Counted from the first letter of the stretch, positions 24,207-37,489 are shown. The stretch is DNA of 64,000 nucleotides from Cladopsammia gracilis (GCA_022457155.1 JAJGOT010000131.1:494001-558000), one strand, 5' to 3'. Notes: a model not told the origin generated them from the letters alone. Translations and numbers: made by a program.

Positions 24207-25161
24207 AAAATCAAAGGGACTCAAAGAGCCATCTCGCAAATACGAAACAACTTAAGGTTAATTTTAGTTTTTCTTGATGTTTAAGGGTATTCAGTTTACA
24301 AATAGGAAAAAAAAACTAAGCGTGACATAAATATGCATTGTCTGAAATGAGACATGACGTATTAAATTCGCTAGCAGACACGCGCGAGAATCCGCGCCTT
24401 CGGCACTTCCTGCCTTTGCTATCAGCGGGCAGCGATTTGAGCGAATAAGCCTAAAACAAAGCAAAAAATGTTAACTTGCCATTTTTAATTCCATTTGCAG
24501 TTTGCAAAAAAGCGTATTCAGTTTACAAATAAGGGTGAACATCTTAGTGTGACATTGTCTGAAACGAGACATTACTTAATACCCTGGGAATTAAGTTTGC
24601 AAGTTAACAAGTTAACAAGTTTACGAATAAGGGACATTAAGTGACAAATTTGCGTATCTGTACCCGTTTACTATTCCTCTTTAAACACGCTTCGCTTATT
24701 CACTAGATAAAAAGCAGTATTTACTATTATTATTAAAGCAGCATGTAACCCTTAAGGTATAAGGCGCTTGTGGTGTCAATATATAGCAATAAAAGTTAAT
24801 AAGTTAAATTATTATGGTCTTCCGAGTAAGGATTTTATTCTATTAGAATTTTTATTGGCGAAAATGTCTTTCGCGTCATGCATTAAGTGACCTCCTACCC
24901 CCCAAGGGAGGAAGGAAATTACGAGATCGTGGCCGTGAATTATAAGGCAAGCAGAGTCCCTTGGGTTATTTAAGCGTTTAATTAAAGAAATACGTTGAGA
25001 CACGGCATTCGTGGAAAGCAGCTTTAGTTAGGTTTAGGTTTTAAGTATAGTTTTTATAATAGTATCTTATCTATCTAATTGCATGTTGATACCGATATAT
25101 TTTAAATGTTTTTTTTTATTATTTACAGCTGATGAATTGTCCGTGGATAAATAAAGATTTA

Positions 25162-25236
<75 letters not shown>
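25162..25236. repeat. (TCTA)n microsatellite, about 75 bp
   Basis: Pure tetranucleotide run directly following ATAAATAAAGATTTAC. Such tails often mark the 3' end of a LINE or SINE copy. A shorter run of the same unit sits beside a LINE fragment at 33008-33027. Confidence 0.9.
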
Positions 25237-25920
25237 AGGTACGTACTGAACGATTTAAGCGTACCTTTGTAAATAGATGCCTTTTAAACTTTATTTAATC
25301 AGTTTTAATCTAATTCTAGTTTAGTTTAGTTTACTTTAGTTTAGTATATAACTCTTATAATTCTTATTGCTTTACATGTAAACTCATACGTCTGTTATGA
25401 GTCCTTTTTATCAACAATAAAGATTATTATTATTATTTCTTTTGGAGACTTAATATCTCGGGATTTCGAAATCGAGAAACCGCGCGATTATTTTAACAAT
25501 AAATGAACGTTTGCTGTTAATTTCCTTATTGGTTTAAATGAATTATCAATGAACCTTTGTTTGTGCGCCACCTTTAGTTTAACGTTGTTAAGTTTGCTCA
25601 CCACATCTACAATTTACATTTAAGTTTGACTTAACAGCTTTGTATTTTTATGTTCTACCTTCCTCTGGCGACCAAAATATTAGTGTATAATTATTTAGTT
25701 GAATAACTTGAAATGATCATTTACAAAAATACGAAAATTGTTATGATTCAATTATCTTATTTTAGCTTATCTTGTGACGAGATCCATTTGTCCTTTGTTT
25801 AAGTAAATAATTATGCGATTAACCTCGAGAAAATGTATAAAAGTGCATGCTTTAAAACTGAACAACTAGACGAGGTAAAACTATTGCTAGATGAGAGTCA
25901 GATGAAACTTAAATTTGGCG

Positions 25921-26269
25921 ATGTCTACACTATACCGGATAGCTCTTGCGCCGGCACGAAAACCATACCGGATAGGCCTTTCGTTCACACATGAAACGCT
26001 AGTTTCGGAACGATTTTTGTTCCGGAGCGCCGCTGCGACGCGGCGCTCGTGAAAGTGAATCGTCACATATCGGATAGATTCTGGTGCCAATCTCTGGGGC
26101 AGTGTGAACAGGCAATCGAACCGAACCGTAGCGGAAGTCAACAACTAGGAGCGAGGATTGAATCCCACTGAAAAAGAAGTAAATATTCAGTTCTGGGTCG
26201 TTTCTGTTCACACCATGCCGGAGTATTTTTCATGTCGACATGATAAGCTATCCGGTATAGTGTAGACAT
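25921..26269. mobile_element. 349-bp MITE with perfect 24-bp inverted repeats
   Basis: ATGTCTACACTATACCGGAT at the left end has its exact reverse complement at 26246-26269. The interior is non-coding and contains further inverted ACCGGATAG motifs. It is a short non-autonomous DNA transposon inside the host gene intron. The superfamily is uncertain. Confidence 0.8.
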
Positions 26270-26778
26270 ATGGTGAGAAGAGTTGAATGGCGCAAAGTAA
26301 AGTAAAACTAGCCCAAGTGGAAGAAAAGGCAGAGCCGAAGAACTACAACGGAACTGTTAAGAAGAGCTACAAAGGAATTGTAGAAAACTAGAAAAGAAAC
26401 TGTAGAACACTAAAAGGAAATGTTGAAGAACCATAAAGAACTTGTTATAAGTAAACGTCCCTTCAAGGAACCTGATCTTCGACTTCTTTTATAGCTTTGC
26501 GAGTGTTGAACGAAGCTTCAAAACCCTTCACACTGGTAGTCGAACCAGCGCCCCCTTCACATGCATTTGCACCTGCATCACCGTGAGGCCTTAATTACGT
26601 ATCCAGCTACAACGGTGGATTTTGGATGTCAAAAAGGAACCAGAAATAAGCTCGAAGGAAAACGGCGTTTGACAAAATCTACGCTGGGTCTGAACCATAC
26701 CAAATCACCAATTTTGATAACCGAAAAGACAAGCTGGTCCTCTTATGATAACAATTTATGTACTAGAACATATCTCAC

Positions 26779-27135
26779 CTATGGTAGTAGCAGAAGTGAA
26801 ATTTCCTTTAAAATAATGAGGAGAGACTTCATTTTGCTTCAATAATATAACCAGCAAAAAGCGTCCACTTGACTGTATTGTGAAGGGTCTTCTTGCTCCG
26901 GTATAAACCCCCAATAAGGTGTCATTGGTGTTTTTGCCATTGTAAACTCGAATCCAGCTTTGCAGGCCTTTCGATGGTAAGTTTAACAGCTGAAAACGGA
27001 TAAACTCCAGACGGATATTATGGTCACGTGGTGCTGTGATAATCCAGCGGCAATTTTTGTAGTTGCCTGATGAATTAGAAATGATAGTACCACTGGAGCC
27101 AGTAACGTCAAAGGTACATGGTGTGGAATCCATAC
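26779..27135 (-). CDS. CUB-domain exon of a host surface/secreted protein
   Basis: The 357-nt exon has phase-1 boundaries (acceptor ATAG|GTATGG, donor ATAG|GTGAGA). It encodes a CUB module: CTFDVTGSSGTIISNSSGNYKNCRWIITAP, then FQLL, WIRVYNGKN, the GVYTG segment and a C-terminal FKGNFTS. CUB domains bind ligands in extracellular proteins, often Ca-dependently. It precedes the Ig exon at 22604-22840 in the same transcriptional direction and phase, with a 3.9-kb intron holding two DNA transposons and a microsatellite. Which CUB/Ig family member this is cannot be told from two modules. Confidence 0.85.
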
Positions 27136-28559
27136 CTATATGATTAAACACAGTCTTTGTTAATACTAAAACCTTTTTTAAGTTATCTCGCGGTGATCCA
27201 AAATCTTTTCACAAGACTATTAACCATCTGACGTTGTATCTGTCCTCTATTAATGTGTATCCTTAGTCTGTACTCAACCCTCCGAAGTACAAGCAAATAT
27301 AGTATAAGCGGTGGGAAGTGGCTATATGACAGTCAGCCAACGACTTTGAGTTTTTGCTGTGTTACGATTTTTAACCTCGTTCTCTTCTATAGAGCACCCA
27401 AGGGGAGAGAGAAGGCGAAAGAGGAGAGAAGATGAGAGAAAAAAGAGTACTGAACAAAAAAACGAGTTTAGAAAGGTATCGTGGACAATGAAATGGTGCG
27501 AATGGTGAAGGGAAGGATAAGAAGGGTGAAAGGTGAAAGGTGAAAGTTAAATCGTGGTGGCACATCTGAGGGCATGGTATGGTAGGGAAGGTTGGCGTAG
27601 AGTATGTTAGAACAAAAGGGTAGGGATGGAGTGCTTGCACTCAAAACATCGCCTGCAATATAGGCTAGAAGGTTTGTCAAATGTGCAAGTTATTTTATTT
27701 TGGCCGGTATCTTCATCGTGTAAGCCTTTCCACCGTGGCAGTTCCACGGGTCCCTGTAGTATTTAAATAATCATCTAAACCGTACATTACAATTCAGAAT
27801 TTGATTTTACGATTGTTGCCAAGCGTGCTTTATCACACTAAATATCACACCAAAGAAACTCGTGACTCCATGATAACGTAACTGTTCCACTTAAGTAAAC
27901 TTTCATGCATCTGGGCCATGGATGCTAGCAAGACTTAGAGAGTGTTGAATGATTTGTCAACCCACGGTTATTGCGTAAAGGGGCTATTGCGTAAAGGGGC
28001 TATTAAATAAGCGCCCATGCCAACTTGAAAGTGTCAAGTTATTTAAAAATGGTAAGGCGTGACGAGGTAAACTGAGACAAGACTGATGATTCACCGAAGA
28101 AGCTGACCGATTTGCAAGGGCTCCATATTGTAAATAAAGTTGGAAAAGTACTTTCTTGATCTTCCTTTTGACAGTAGTTTACTTAATGGTGTTGCTGTTA
28201 CTAATTTCTAAAAGCCATCAATCTTAAAACATACCTTTTACTATCCCGACCAATAACACATTCAACAATAGAGTTTTGCAAAGCCACTCGCCCATGTTTG
28301 ACGTGCTGTTTAAACGTTGATCTGTGTTATATTCAGCAACTGCAAAGCAATAAAGAGTGATAAACTGATTCTAATAATAGATTAAGGAAGAACCTATTTG
28401 ATACTGCTGGCACAAAGTTTTGTGAGAAAGATGATAACTGCTGCAGATATTTTAGCCTATCAACAGGCCATGCTACTTCGATTTCTTCGTGCGTGTTGGC
28501 TTTCGCACAAGTGCCTAAGGTAGCGGGAAAGCAGGAGAAGGTCTAGGAGGGGTCAGTAG
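27136..28559. other. Upstream intron or intergenic sequence
   Basis: No further CUB/Ig exon or other gene is recognised. A purine-rich low-complexity stretch lies near 27400-27560. Two copies of a 15-bp GGGGCTATTGCGTAA-like segment occur near 27970-28005. Confidence 0.4.
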
Positions 28560-28738
28560 CTAATGGTCGTGGGTCGTGGGTCGTGGATAAAACGTCGTGG
28601 GTCGTGGGTAAAAAGTCGTGGGTCGTGGGCAAAAAGTCGTGGGTCGTGGGTAAAAGTCGTGCGTCGTGGGTAAAAAGTCGTGGGTCGTGGGTAAAATGTC
28701 GTGGGTAAAAAGTTGTGGGTCGTGGGTCGTGGGTGTTA
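28560..28738. repeat. GTCGTGGGT minisatellite
   Basis: A tandem array of (GTCGTGGGT)1-2 plus TAAAAA units of about 14-23 bp. Translated on the minus strand it yields a false THDPRP-type repeat protein. Confidence 0.9.
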
Positions 28739-28945
28739 GAAAGAAAAAAACATAAGAAATGAAGGAATGAATAAAAAAGCCGCAATTTTAAACATTAAAG
28801 CGTCTATAAAGAGATAAACAAAATATTGTGTTCTACGATGAGAGACGATCCGGATGCCAATTGAGTGCGATATTTTTTAACTCTTAGATAAGATAGCCAA
28901 AAAACAGGCCTTTAATTATTGGTATTGGAATTTGAGACATGATTT

Positions 28946-30332
28946 TTGATTTGCTTTATGTACATTGTTATTGTAAAGTCTCCACACATCACGGCGTTCT
29001 CATAGCCAGGAGCAGATTCAGAGACTCAGACAATTAATACAAACGATATTATTCGGAGGAAGGTAAACGTCTCTGCCGTAATCTGGATAACTGTTATTAA
29101 AACGCGCAAAATATATTACAGATTTTCATCATCATGACATGCGGGGGCTTTTTAGTTAACATCATCGCGTGACTAAAAATCGGGATTAGTCTTCCACATT
29201 GTAATATAACCGCTCAAACTTTACGTCACGGAATAGATAGGACGACAAATACATCTGGAAAAGAAAAGACGGCATTAATCGCTTTCCGCAAAACAAGAAA
29301 AAAAAACTAAAACTAAATTAACCATTCAACTGTACAGTACATTCTCAAACGTTATCTCTTTGCTTGAAGAACACAAAAATGTTATTAAAGAAATAACAGG
29401 TTTAACGGTTCCCTAAGCCAGAAAAAGTGAACATTTGATGTCGAGAAGTTACTTCTTGTGAACTTCTCTGATATTATTTTTCTCCGGTCACTTTGCGCTG
29501 CTCCCAATACAGAGAAACTATCAATAATCCTTCATCAGAAACCTTGTAATAATTATTTTAGTTAAGTTGTTATTTTAAGAACCAGTTACACATAGTTATA
29601 CTAACTGTTTAGTTAAATGCGCTTTTGATAATATTGGAATTTGCGCAGTTTAAATTGTTAACTTTACCATCGAAGAATGTAACGGATGTTCTTTATTCAG
29701 TTATGTATCATCAGCTTCCGTGTTTGGACCATTAAAAATAGTATGATGATAACTTAAGGGCCATTGAAGTGTCTCTTTAACACAAATATCTAATCCATGA
29801 GCTTAACTTAATACGGTTTAAGTTAAGAAGTACGAGGACCATTTGTTTAACTGTTCATACTTTCAATAAAACAGAACAGGGTGAATTCTACGGGTGCATT
29901 CTAGTGTGTTAGGCAAGGCAAAGAGAGACTCGCAAGACTAAGTGTAATGAAAATCCGTGAGGATTAATCGGAAACCAGGAAACAAGTAATGGGGAAATCG
30001 GTCAGTATTCTAAAAGTAGCGATATCGTCTAAATAATTCCTCCCCATCCACAAATTTCCGACAAATAAAATCAATCTTTGACAATTAAATAATGAGCCTG
30101 TTTTTGTCGGGAACGTTTAAATACGAAGAGGTCTCTATTGGAGTATTAATAAAATGCACCACTCCGCTGTCCACTTCACTCAATTATTTTACAACAAGAG
30201 GGTAAGAGGCTTTCATAGTGTACGAAAAAATGTTTTCTACAATTGTCGAGAGAGTCTCTGTGTCTGCTCCTGGCTATGAGTACATCGTGATGTGTGAAGA
30301 CTTTACAATAACAATGTCATAAAGCAAATCAA
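28946..30332. mobile_element. 1.4-kb element with about 95-bp inverted repeats
   Basis: The left arm (about 28946-29040) reads TTGATTTGCTTTATG... and continues through GTCTCCACACATCACG to CATAGCCAGGAGCAGA. It is matched by its reverse complement at about 30240-30332 with few mismatches. No transposase is visible between them. It is a non-autonomous DNA transposon or foldback element. Confidence 0.7.
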
Positions 30333-31570
30333 TATGCACGCATATTTTAAATTGTACACTTCCGGTTTATAGCTTTGCCACTACACTTCCTGTTTAGTGA
30401 CTTCCGGCTACTCTCACTTCCGGTAAAAGAGCGTTACTCAAGTGTCACGACAGCGTCTCCTGCAACCCTACTTACATTAGCAATGTTCATGTTTGGTATA
30501 TATAAGACTTAGAAGAATCATTCCCTTCATTGTGGTACAGCCTTAATTTCTAAAACAATCAGTAAACAACGTGGTTTGCAGGAACGATGACTGAATGAAA
30601 GGAGTACTCTTCGCCATGTCGGACATCTTCTTATAATATATCATAAAACTAACTTACGCATAAGCATGAGTAAAGGCTGCGAGGAGCCTCTTGTTATTAC
30701 TCATGCGAGTAGCGGCATGAGTTATAAAATGGGCTCTGTTTTCCTTTTTTTTTCATTATTATTTTTTTTGGTGTCACGATTTTGCATGCAAATTTATGCA
30801 CGCATATTTTAAATTGGCACTTCCGGTTCATAGACTTCCTGTTTAGTGACTTCCGGCTACTCCCACTTCCGGTAAAACAGCGTTACTGAAGTGTCACGAC
30901 AGCATCTCCTAAACCCTACTTACATTACTAATGTTCACGTTAGGTATATATAAGAATTAGAACAAGCAGTGGCTTCATTGTGGTACAGCCTTCATTTACA
31001 AAACATTCAATAGTAAAGAACGCAGTTTGCAGGAAAGATGACTGAATGAAAGGAGTAACTCTTCTTCATATCGGACATCTTCTTATCATGTTTAAAATAT
31101 ATCATAAAACTTTCGTATGCATGCGCATGAGTATAGGCTGCTTGCAGCCTCTTGTTATTATCATGATTATTATTATTATTATTTGTGTCACGATTTTGCA
31201 TGCAAATTTATGCACGCATATTTTAAATTGTGCACTTCCGGTTCATGTCTTCGCCATTTACACTTCCTGTTTATTGACTTCTGGCTACTGTCACTTCCGG
31301 TAAAAGAGCGTTACTTAGGTGTCACGACAGCATCTACACATTACTATGTTCACGTTTGGTATATATATGAGTTAAAAGAATCACTGGCCTCATTGTGGTA
31401 CAGCTTTCATTTCCAAAACATTCAATAGTAAACAACGTGGTTTGCAGGAACGATGACTGAATGAAAGGAGTAACTTATCTCCATGGACATCTTCTTATCA
31501 TGTTTAAAATATATCATAAAATTTTCTTACGCATGTGCATGAGTAAAGGCTGCTTGGAGCCTCTTGTTGC
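30333..31570 (+). repeat. Three tandem copies of a roughly 415-460 bp unit with TATA boxes
   Basis: Units begin near 30333, 30795 and 31208 with ATGCACGCATATTTTAAATTG. Each contains CTTCCGG motifs, GTGTCACGACAGC, a TATATAAG/TATATATGA box and then CATTGTGGTACAGC. Each continues with a conserved GATGACTGAATGAAAGGAG and ends near GAGCCTCTTGTT. No long open frame is shared. The order (GGAA-type sites, TATA, conserved downstream tract) suggests a repeated promoter or small RNA transcription unit, or a tandemly duplicated SINE-like element. Confidence 0.75.
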
Positions 31571-32766
31571 ATCAAAGTGACAGGCCGGTTGAATTAGCTG
31601 AATGTCATAGCTCTTGAAAATCGGTTCAACTTAAGCGGCACAACGAAACGAGAGATCAAGAGATAATATAGTGAGTTTTCTTAGGCTGCAAATTATAAAT
31701 TTAAAAATGAGAAATTTAACTAACCAAAGGATATGAAATGCCAACCACTGGGAGATAACAAAACGGAAATTGCAAACATTTTTTTGCTAGAGTTGCAAAA
31801 TAAATAACATACAATTAAACATTTTGATGCTTTTGGCAGTACTTTATATGTTTTTTCACCGAAAAAAGGTGAAAAACACACATTTTTATTCAAAAATGGC
31901 TTGACCTCATGCTACTTATGACGTCATATCTCGTTACCATAGCAACCGGTTGTCGCTAAACTTTACCAAAATGTGTCTCAAGGATGAGCGAACAGCTACT
32001 GAAGACAGCATGACCTAACCGTAAATGGCCTCGAAAAAATTGAAGAAAAACCTTAAGAGGGTGACATCCACCCCTTTCCCCCCCCCCCCCCCCCCCCTCC
32101 CCTTGTACGTCCGAGGGTTAATCGTTACACAACAGGGAGCCCACACAATCTGTTTGTGTAACATAACCGTTTGTAATTTTATAGGAAATGTATGGGATTT
32201 ACATAAATTTCATATTATTTGTCCCATAAACGGAGGAAAAAGCAGAGCGGAAAACATTTATCCACGACAAGAAACCATGAAGAAAAAAGCTCATGAACGT
32301 ATCAAAGCTGATTTAGCAGTAAGCGGTGCACTTGCAGAGACTAGAATTTACTAATAAGATAAAAAAAAAATATTTTTTGTTTGCCGACTGTTTCACAAAA
32401 TGGCTGTAAACGGAGAAATTAGTTCAATGACTGTTAATTTCCAACCCTTTTAAATTAAAGAGAACGATTTTCGTTGTGTGTTTCAAACACATTCTGCAGT
32501 TTATTGCAGATAATGCTTTGAAATGAAAATGTTCGACTTCAACGCAATATCCAGCTAATCTAGTCTTTTATGCTCAGTTTTGTTAAAAATGACAGCTTGT
32601 ACAAGGTTGATTAAATTGTGCCCGCTCTTCCCAATAGCAAAATTCAGAGTACTGAACAGTCATAAAATAATGCTGTCTCCTTTTTTTGTTTTGGAAGTTT
32701 TGACTCCGATCGCCGTGAAACAGACTGTGAAACTTCTTTTCAGATAATCAGTGCGAGGTTGTGGAA
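31571..32766. other. Intergenic, with a C-homopolymer
   Basis: No supported gene. A C-rich run (about 32079-32102) is the main landmark. The open frame across it has no recognisable domain. Confidence 0.4.
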
Positions 32767-33005
32767 GAACTAGTTTGTTTTCGGTATTGCGTTATCGCGA
32801 TAAACAAATCTTGATAGTAGATATTCTGGTGTCATCCCATGTAAGGTCTTATACATCATGATAGATTTCATTTCTAATCTTTGATGACAGAGTTTACGCC
32901 ACCCTAATGCTCGGAACACATCATCCAAATTACTATCGTAGCTCGCAGACATTAAAATGCGGGCTGCGCGATTTTGAAGCCTTTGAAGCTTTTCAGAAAG
33001 GCCCT
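32767..33005 (-). pseudogene. LINE reverse transcriptase C-terminal fragment
   Basis: The minus strand reads SEKLQRLQNRAARIL, then LGWRKLCHQRLEMKSIMMYKTL. This is the conserved C-terminal motif of many animal LINE ORF2 proteins (LQ..QNRAARI...LgW..L..R). It is a short fragment, flanked on its 5' side (plus-strand right) by a TCTA microsatellite. Confidence 0.75.
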
Positions 33006-33130
33006 TGTTATCTATCTATCTATCTAGTTTTGTTTCCCCTCGACCCTCAATGTTCCCCTCGGCATACTCACTGTTTCCCTTGGGGTCAGTCATCAAGTGC
33101 TTATTAATATTTTGGCGACATTTCTAGAGA

Positions 33131-34363
33131 TGGCAAACTCGTGTTGGCAAACTCAAGTTGGCGTGCGTGAAAAACATACAGCATTTGTTATCGACAAATA
33201 GAACTTGTCTCTATTCTCGCCAACATAGGCGTACGAGGGGGAGGGGCTGGGGGGAGAGGCTGCAGCCCCCCTCCCTCCCAGTCGTAAAAAATATGGTATT
33301 TCGGGGTATTATTCGGGCAAAACTGGTCGACTATTCGGGCACCACAGACACAGACAAATTACTGAATTATTTTGTGATTCAATGTCTTACATTGATTGTT
33401 TTATTCACATTACTCACTTAACTTTCGAACCGAGCTCTATACTACATCGATCACGGTCATTGATGTGATAGCTCCATAAGATGCTAACCGCGTGAGCAGA
33501 CATAGGCCCTATTTACATGGAAAGGGGATGATCCTAGTGCTAGGATCATCCCAGCGCAACATGTTTTCAACTTTTAGTTTACATGCGAAAGGTTGCATTT
33601 GGCCCTAGCGCTAAGATCATCCTTGCGCTAGGTTCATCTATCTGAGAGGTAGGATGATACTAGCGCCAGGATCATCCGAGCTCCATGTAAACGGCCTCGG
33701 GAGCCCCAGGGTTTTCTTCGCTTTTGTTACTGTCGCCCGCCGTCTTGCTTTGCAACGGCGCCGAACTCAAAGGTAGTGAGGTCATCCTGCCGAATTTTTC
33801 ACGTAAACCAAATGAAAAGTTGATCCTGGATGCCGCATTTACGCATGTAAACCAAATGAATCTTCTAGGATCATCCTAGCACTAGGATCATCCTCTTTCC
33901 ATGTAAATAGGGCCTATGTAGAATGACAAATTTGCGTTATGGTCCGCCAAGGGTGGGAATGATACTGTAGACAGTGCAGGGACTGAAACTAAGTATAATT
34001 ATTGCTTTTTCAGGGACGGTATGTGTGGTTGGTATCTGGTCGTTCAAAGTATGTCTTCGTCGAAGTCTCGTAAAATATCTTATCGGTACCGTGTGGAGTG
34101 CGAAGAATGCGAGATGTAGAAGCTCATTCTCGCATCGTTCACAGCGTTAGAAAAGTAAAATGTCAGCGAGTGCTAGAATCATGTCATCATCGACGAATAA
34201 ACATGACGTCACGAGTTTCATTCGGGAAAATTAAGTTCAGCCCCCCGACAAAATTTTTCCCGTACGCCGATGCTCGCCAACTTTTTCGTGTTGGTAAACT
34301 CATATTTGACGTGTGAACGATAGGCAAACGTGAGTTTGCCAACACAAGTTTGCCAACTTTAGT
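33131..34363. mobile_element. Inverted-repeat element bounded by TTGGCAAACT motifs
   Basis: The left end (TGGCAAACTCGTGTTGGCAA) and the reverse complement of the right end (34320-34363, with TTTGCCAACACAAGTTTGCC) match imperfectly over about 35-40 bp. No transposase is visible. A separate MITE (33501-33918) is nested inside, and the enclosed ORFs have no recognised domain. Confidence 0.55.
33501..33918. mobile_element. 418-bp MITE with GGATGATCCTAG subterminal repeats
   Basis: CATAGGCCCTATTTACATGG at the left is exactly inverted at the right end. Interior arms carry repeated GGATCATCC palindromes on both sides. It is non-coding. Confidence 0.85.
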
Positions 34364-35175
34364 TTTTCGTATGAAGGCCGCTTTTGAAAGCCGGAGTAGA
34401 ATAATAAATAAGAAGCAAAAATTGATTTACTAATGGAGAGCGGATTGTTTTAAGTCACAATAAAAATATATATAATACTTCAAAATAAAACAAAACTTGT
34501 ACTAAATAAGAATTAAACACATTTTTGGAATTTTTTTTTTTGCGCGCAGGATTTAGAGGAGCGATCCGACGATTAAAGTTTTCAGCTTCAAAAGAAAGCA
34601 TAAATAATATATTAACTGGATATTGGGTTGAGGTTGAACATTTATGGACATTTTCTGCAATATACAAAAGTTATCGTTCTGAATATAGAGCGACTCGGAG
34701 AAACTGCTTCATTTCGCCTTAGTATACATTAAAAGGCTGAAGCTTACCTAGAGAAAATTGTAACCTAAAAAAGAAAAAGAAAAGAAACAGGTGCATAATT
34801 TCGCATTGTTTTTGACGGAATGTTGGGCACATATTGCGATAAATCGAGTGACTTTTATCATCCATGTACTAAAATAACAAATGGGTACTTGATTTACCCG
34901 CTATATCCTTCCTGATCACGACACAGTGCACGGGCTCCTCTTACTATCGGATAAAAAATAGTATTTCAAAATGCGTCGGAGGATATCAAATGGGTAGAAC
35001 GCTTTTAGTTTCAACACCATAACACACTTTGTTTTGTTGAAATTGTCAGCTTCTTCGCCCGTTCAGTAATAAATTTTAATTAATAGTTTAACATGAAAGA
35101 AAATATCATCTTTTTGTCTTGTTTTTTGAGCAACACTGCCTGTTTAAGCAGAACAAGTTAATATTATATCAGTGT
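34364..35175. other. Intergenic, nothing recognised
   Basis: AT-rich sequence without a supported gene or repeat boundary. Confidence 0.4.
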
Positions 35176-35520
35176 TATAAACTTGCACGCACGAGAATAA
35201 TGTTTAACTGTTTGTTGATCGCGATTATGCAAACCGGCATGGTTTACTTCTGAAATTAATTGTAATTATTAGAAAAAAGGGAACCTTCATGTAGCTTTAC
35301 ACCAGCTGAAACATATTCTTTCAAATGTACTCACCAACACGTTGAGTTCCTATTTAACTCGCTGAAGAAACTTATTAAACGTTGGAATTTGGTGGTAAAA
35401 CGTGACATTAAACATCGGATATTTGGCAATATTCCTAACATTTCATGCAAAACTAATTAACAGCCGTTCTAATATTAAAATTTTTAATGATTGCTTTTAT
35501 TGTTTCAAAGCTGTTTCATC
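35176..35520. repeat. Dispersed repeat, uninterrupted copy
   Basis: The first part (AAACTTGCACGCACGAGAAT ... GGTGGTAAAACGTGACA, to about 35406) recurs at 42830-43073. The following part (ATTCCTAACATTTCATGC ... TTGTTTCAAAG) recurs at 48296-48380. The copy here shows the two parts belong together. Confidence 0.75.
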
Positions 35521-35764
35521 ATCCTTTCGTAAGTTGAACTTGCAGATAATGTTTTCAAACAAATTAAATCAATCTGACATATCTCTGCCCCTAAAAAAAA
35601 AACAGTTTGAAAAAGCAGAGTAAACTTGTGGTTCCTAATGGACGTGTTGCGAGCAGATGATCTACAGTTATTAAGCATCATCTTGGATTATAGTAAATCA
35701 AATGCAAATCATGAGAGAGGAGCGACATAAAATGACGAGTTGAGCCGATTTGCTCTGATCTGTG

Positions 35765-36116
35765 ACAAACAAAATGAATTGAGCGAATGTGCTCGATGGC
35801 CAGTGTGTCAAACGACCTATTTTGGTCGCAGAAAACTGCTCATCCTCGGTGTAAGAACCTGTCAAATTCACAAGTGACGTAAAACAAAGAAAACAAAAGG
35901 CTTAAAACAATAGTGTCAACTGGGAATGCAATACTACAAAGGTAAAAAAGAAAGGAAAAAGTCACAGGTTCTTACACCGAGGTAAACCCAGAAAAACGAA
36001 CTGAGCGAATGCACTTGGTGGCCAATGTGCCAAACGACCCATCGTGGTCGCAAACAAACAGAACTGAGCGAATGCGCTGGGTGGCCATGTCCCAAACAAC
36101 CGATTGTGGTCGCAAA
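35765..36116. repeat. Short tandem and inverted repeats (GAGCGAATG...TGGTCGCA)
   Basis: About three copies of a 60-bp unit (ACTGAGCGAATGCGCT ... TGTGGTCGCAAAC) occur near 35770, 36000 and 36060. An exact inverted pair TCGGTGTAAGAACCTGT / ACAGGTTCTTACACCGA lies near 35855 and 35965. No coding content is recognised. Confidence 0.7.
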
Positions 36117-37400
36117 CATATATTACATCACAAGACATTTATTCACACTTAGCTTTGTTGTCAGTGGGTCCATACTAGCGAAGTAAGTAGACCTAAAGTT
36201 TGGCAGTAGTTCAAGTACACTTGAGAGCATCAATGCCCACTTTATACCGTGATAAACGTTCGCATTTAGAATTCAAAGTATGCATAAGCCTAACTTAAAT
36301 ATACCTACCCACCTCGACTAGTTTTTCAACTATTTGTGGGTAGGTACTATTTAAACAGAAGTACCCAACGAGACATTTTGTTTAAATCGTTAATATCTGT
36401 TATTTAATAAAGTGTTGTTGTTGTTGCTTGAAGCAATCAAGGTTGTCAATCAAGTTACGCGGCACGCACGTGATAGCGTGATCAGGATTTTAACACGCAC
36501 AAAACAACTACAAGGTACATCATGCAGCCTCGAAAACTTCGAATTGCTTACCATTTGTTTCTCAATATTTTTTTACTGCAACGACAGAGAGCTTTGCTAT
36601 TACAGCAATTTTTCCACTTTCTCATCACAGAGGAAGAATTTAGAGTGAGACGGAGAAACAGACAAATGTTGCTCATCATCGGTTTGAGGTCTGGTATACT
36701 TTATACATGAGTCCTTGATCGAGATAGTCGTCTTTATCGTCCAAAACGCGGAAATAAGGTCTACGCTGATGAAAGTTTGAGTTTTCCATGTTTTTTTTTC
36801 TTTGTTGGTAAACCTCAGCCCTGAACACAGGGAGCAGAGGAGCCAAATTTGACCTTTGGGCATGATATAGTCGTTTCGTACTATTGTGACGTTTCAAGAT
36901 GGCGCAGATTTGGTACCGACACTTTTCTCGATTCGTTCCGCCTAGACGAGGCGCTAAGCATGCTGGATACTATTGTGACGTTGTACGTAGTTGCAATTTT
37001 ATCCGAAAAATCCTAAGAAATTCACGTTGTATGTTGCGTGACTTAATCGTTTATCACGGGAGCTTTCTCAGAAATTTCTCATTTCCGCTTCCGGTATTAG
37101 TACATGTACTAAGGCGTATGATTTCAGAATCGGGGAAATAACCGAAATGAAATCAAGACAAATATACTATTTATATGTCGGAAAAATCTGAGACCTTTCG
37201 GAGTACACAGCACGGCAGAATTGAAGGATTTTGCCCGATTCCATGGCGATAGCGTGAATTTGTTTGATGTCGGCCCGACGTCATATAACATAACATATTT
37301 TATTGGCATTCCCATATAACAATAATGGTATTGCAATAACAATGATGAAAATAATAGTTACTAATTACGGATTAACAAATCATCACGCCTCAAAGACGCT
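36117..37400. other. Intergenic, no gene recognised
   Basis: Several open frames of 60-90 codons occur on both strands, but none shows a domain, a good start or splice logic. Confidence 0.35.
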
Positions 37401-37489
37401 TCATATATAAAATGGCTCATTTTTTTTTAGAAATCACGGGATCGATGCTATTGAATAAAAATACAATAAGGTCTTCTTCTGTTAAATTC

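Noticed and set aside
28543..28785. Protein of THDPRP/TTHDFLP repeats
   Set aside because: Direct translation of the GTCGTGGGT minisatellite.
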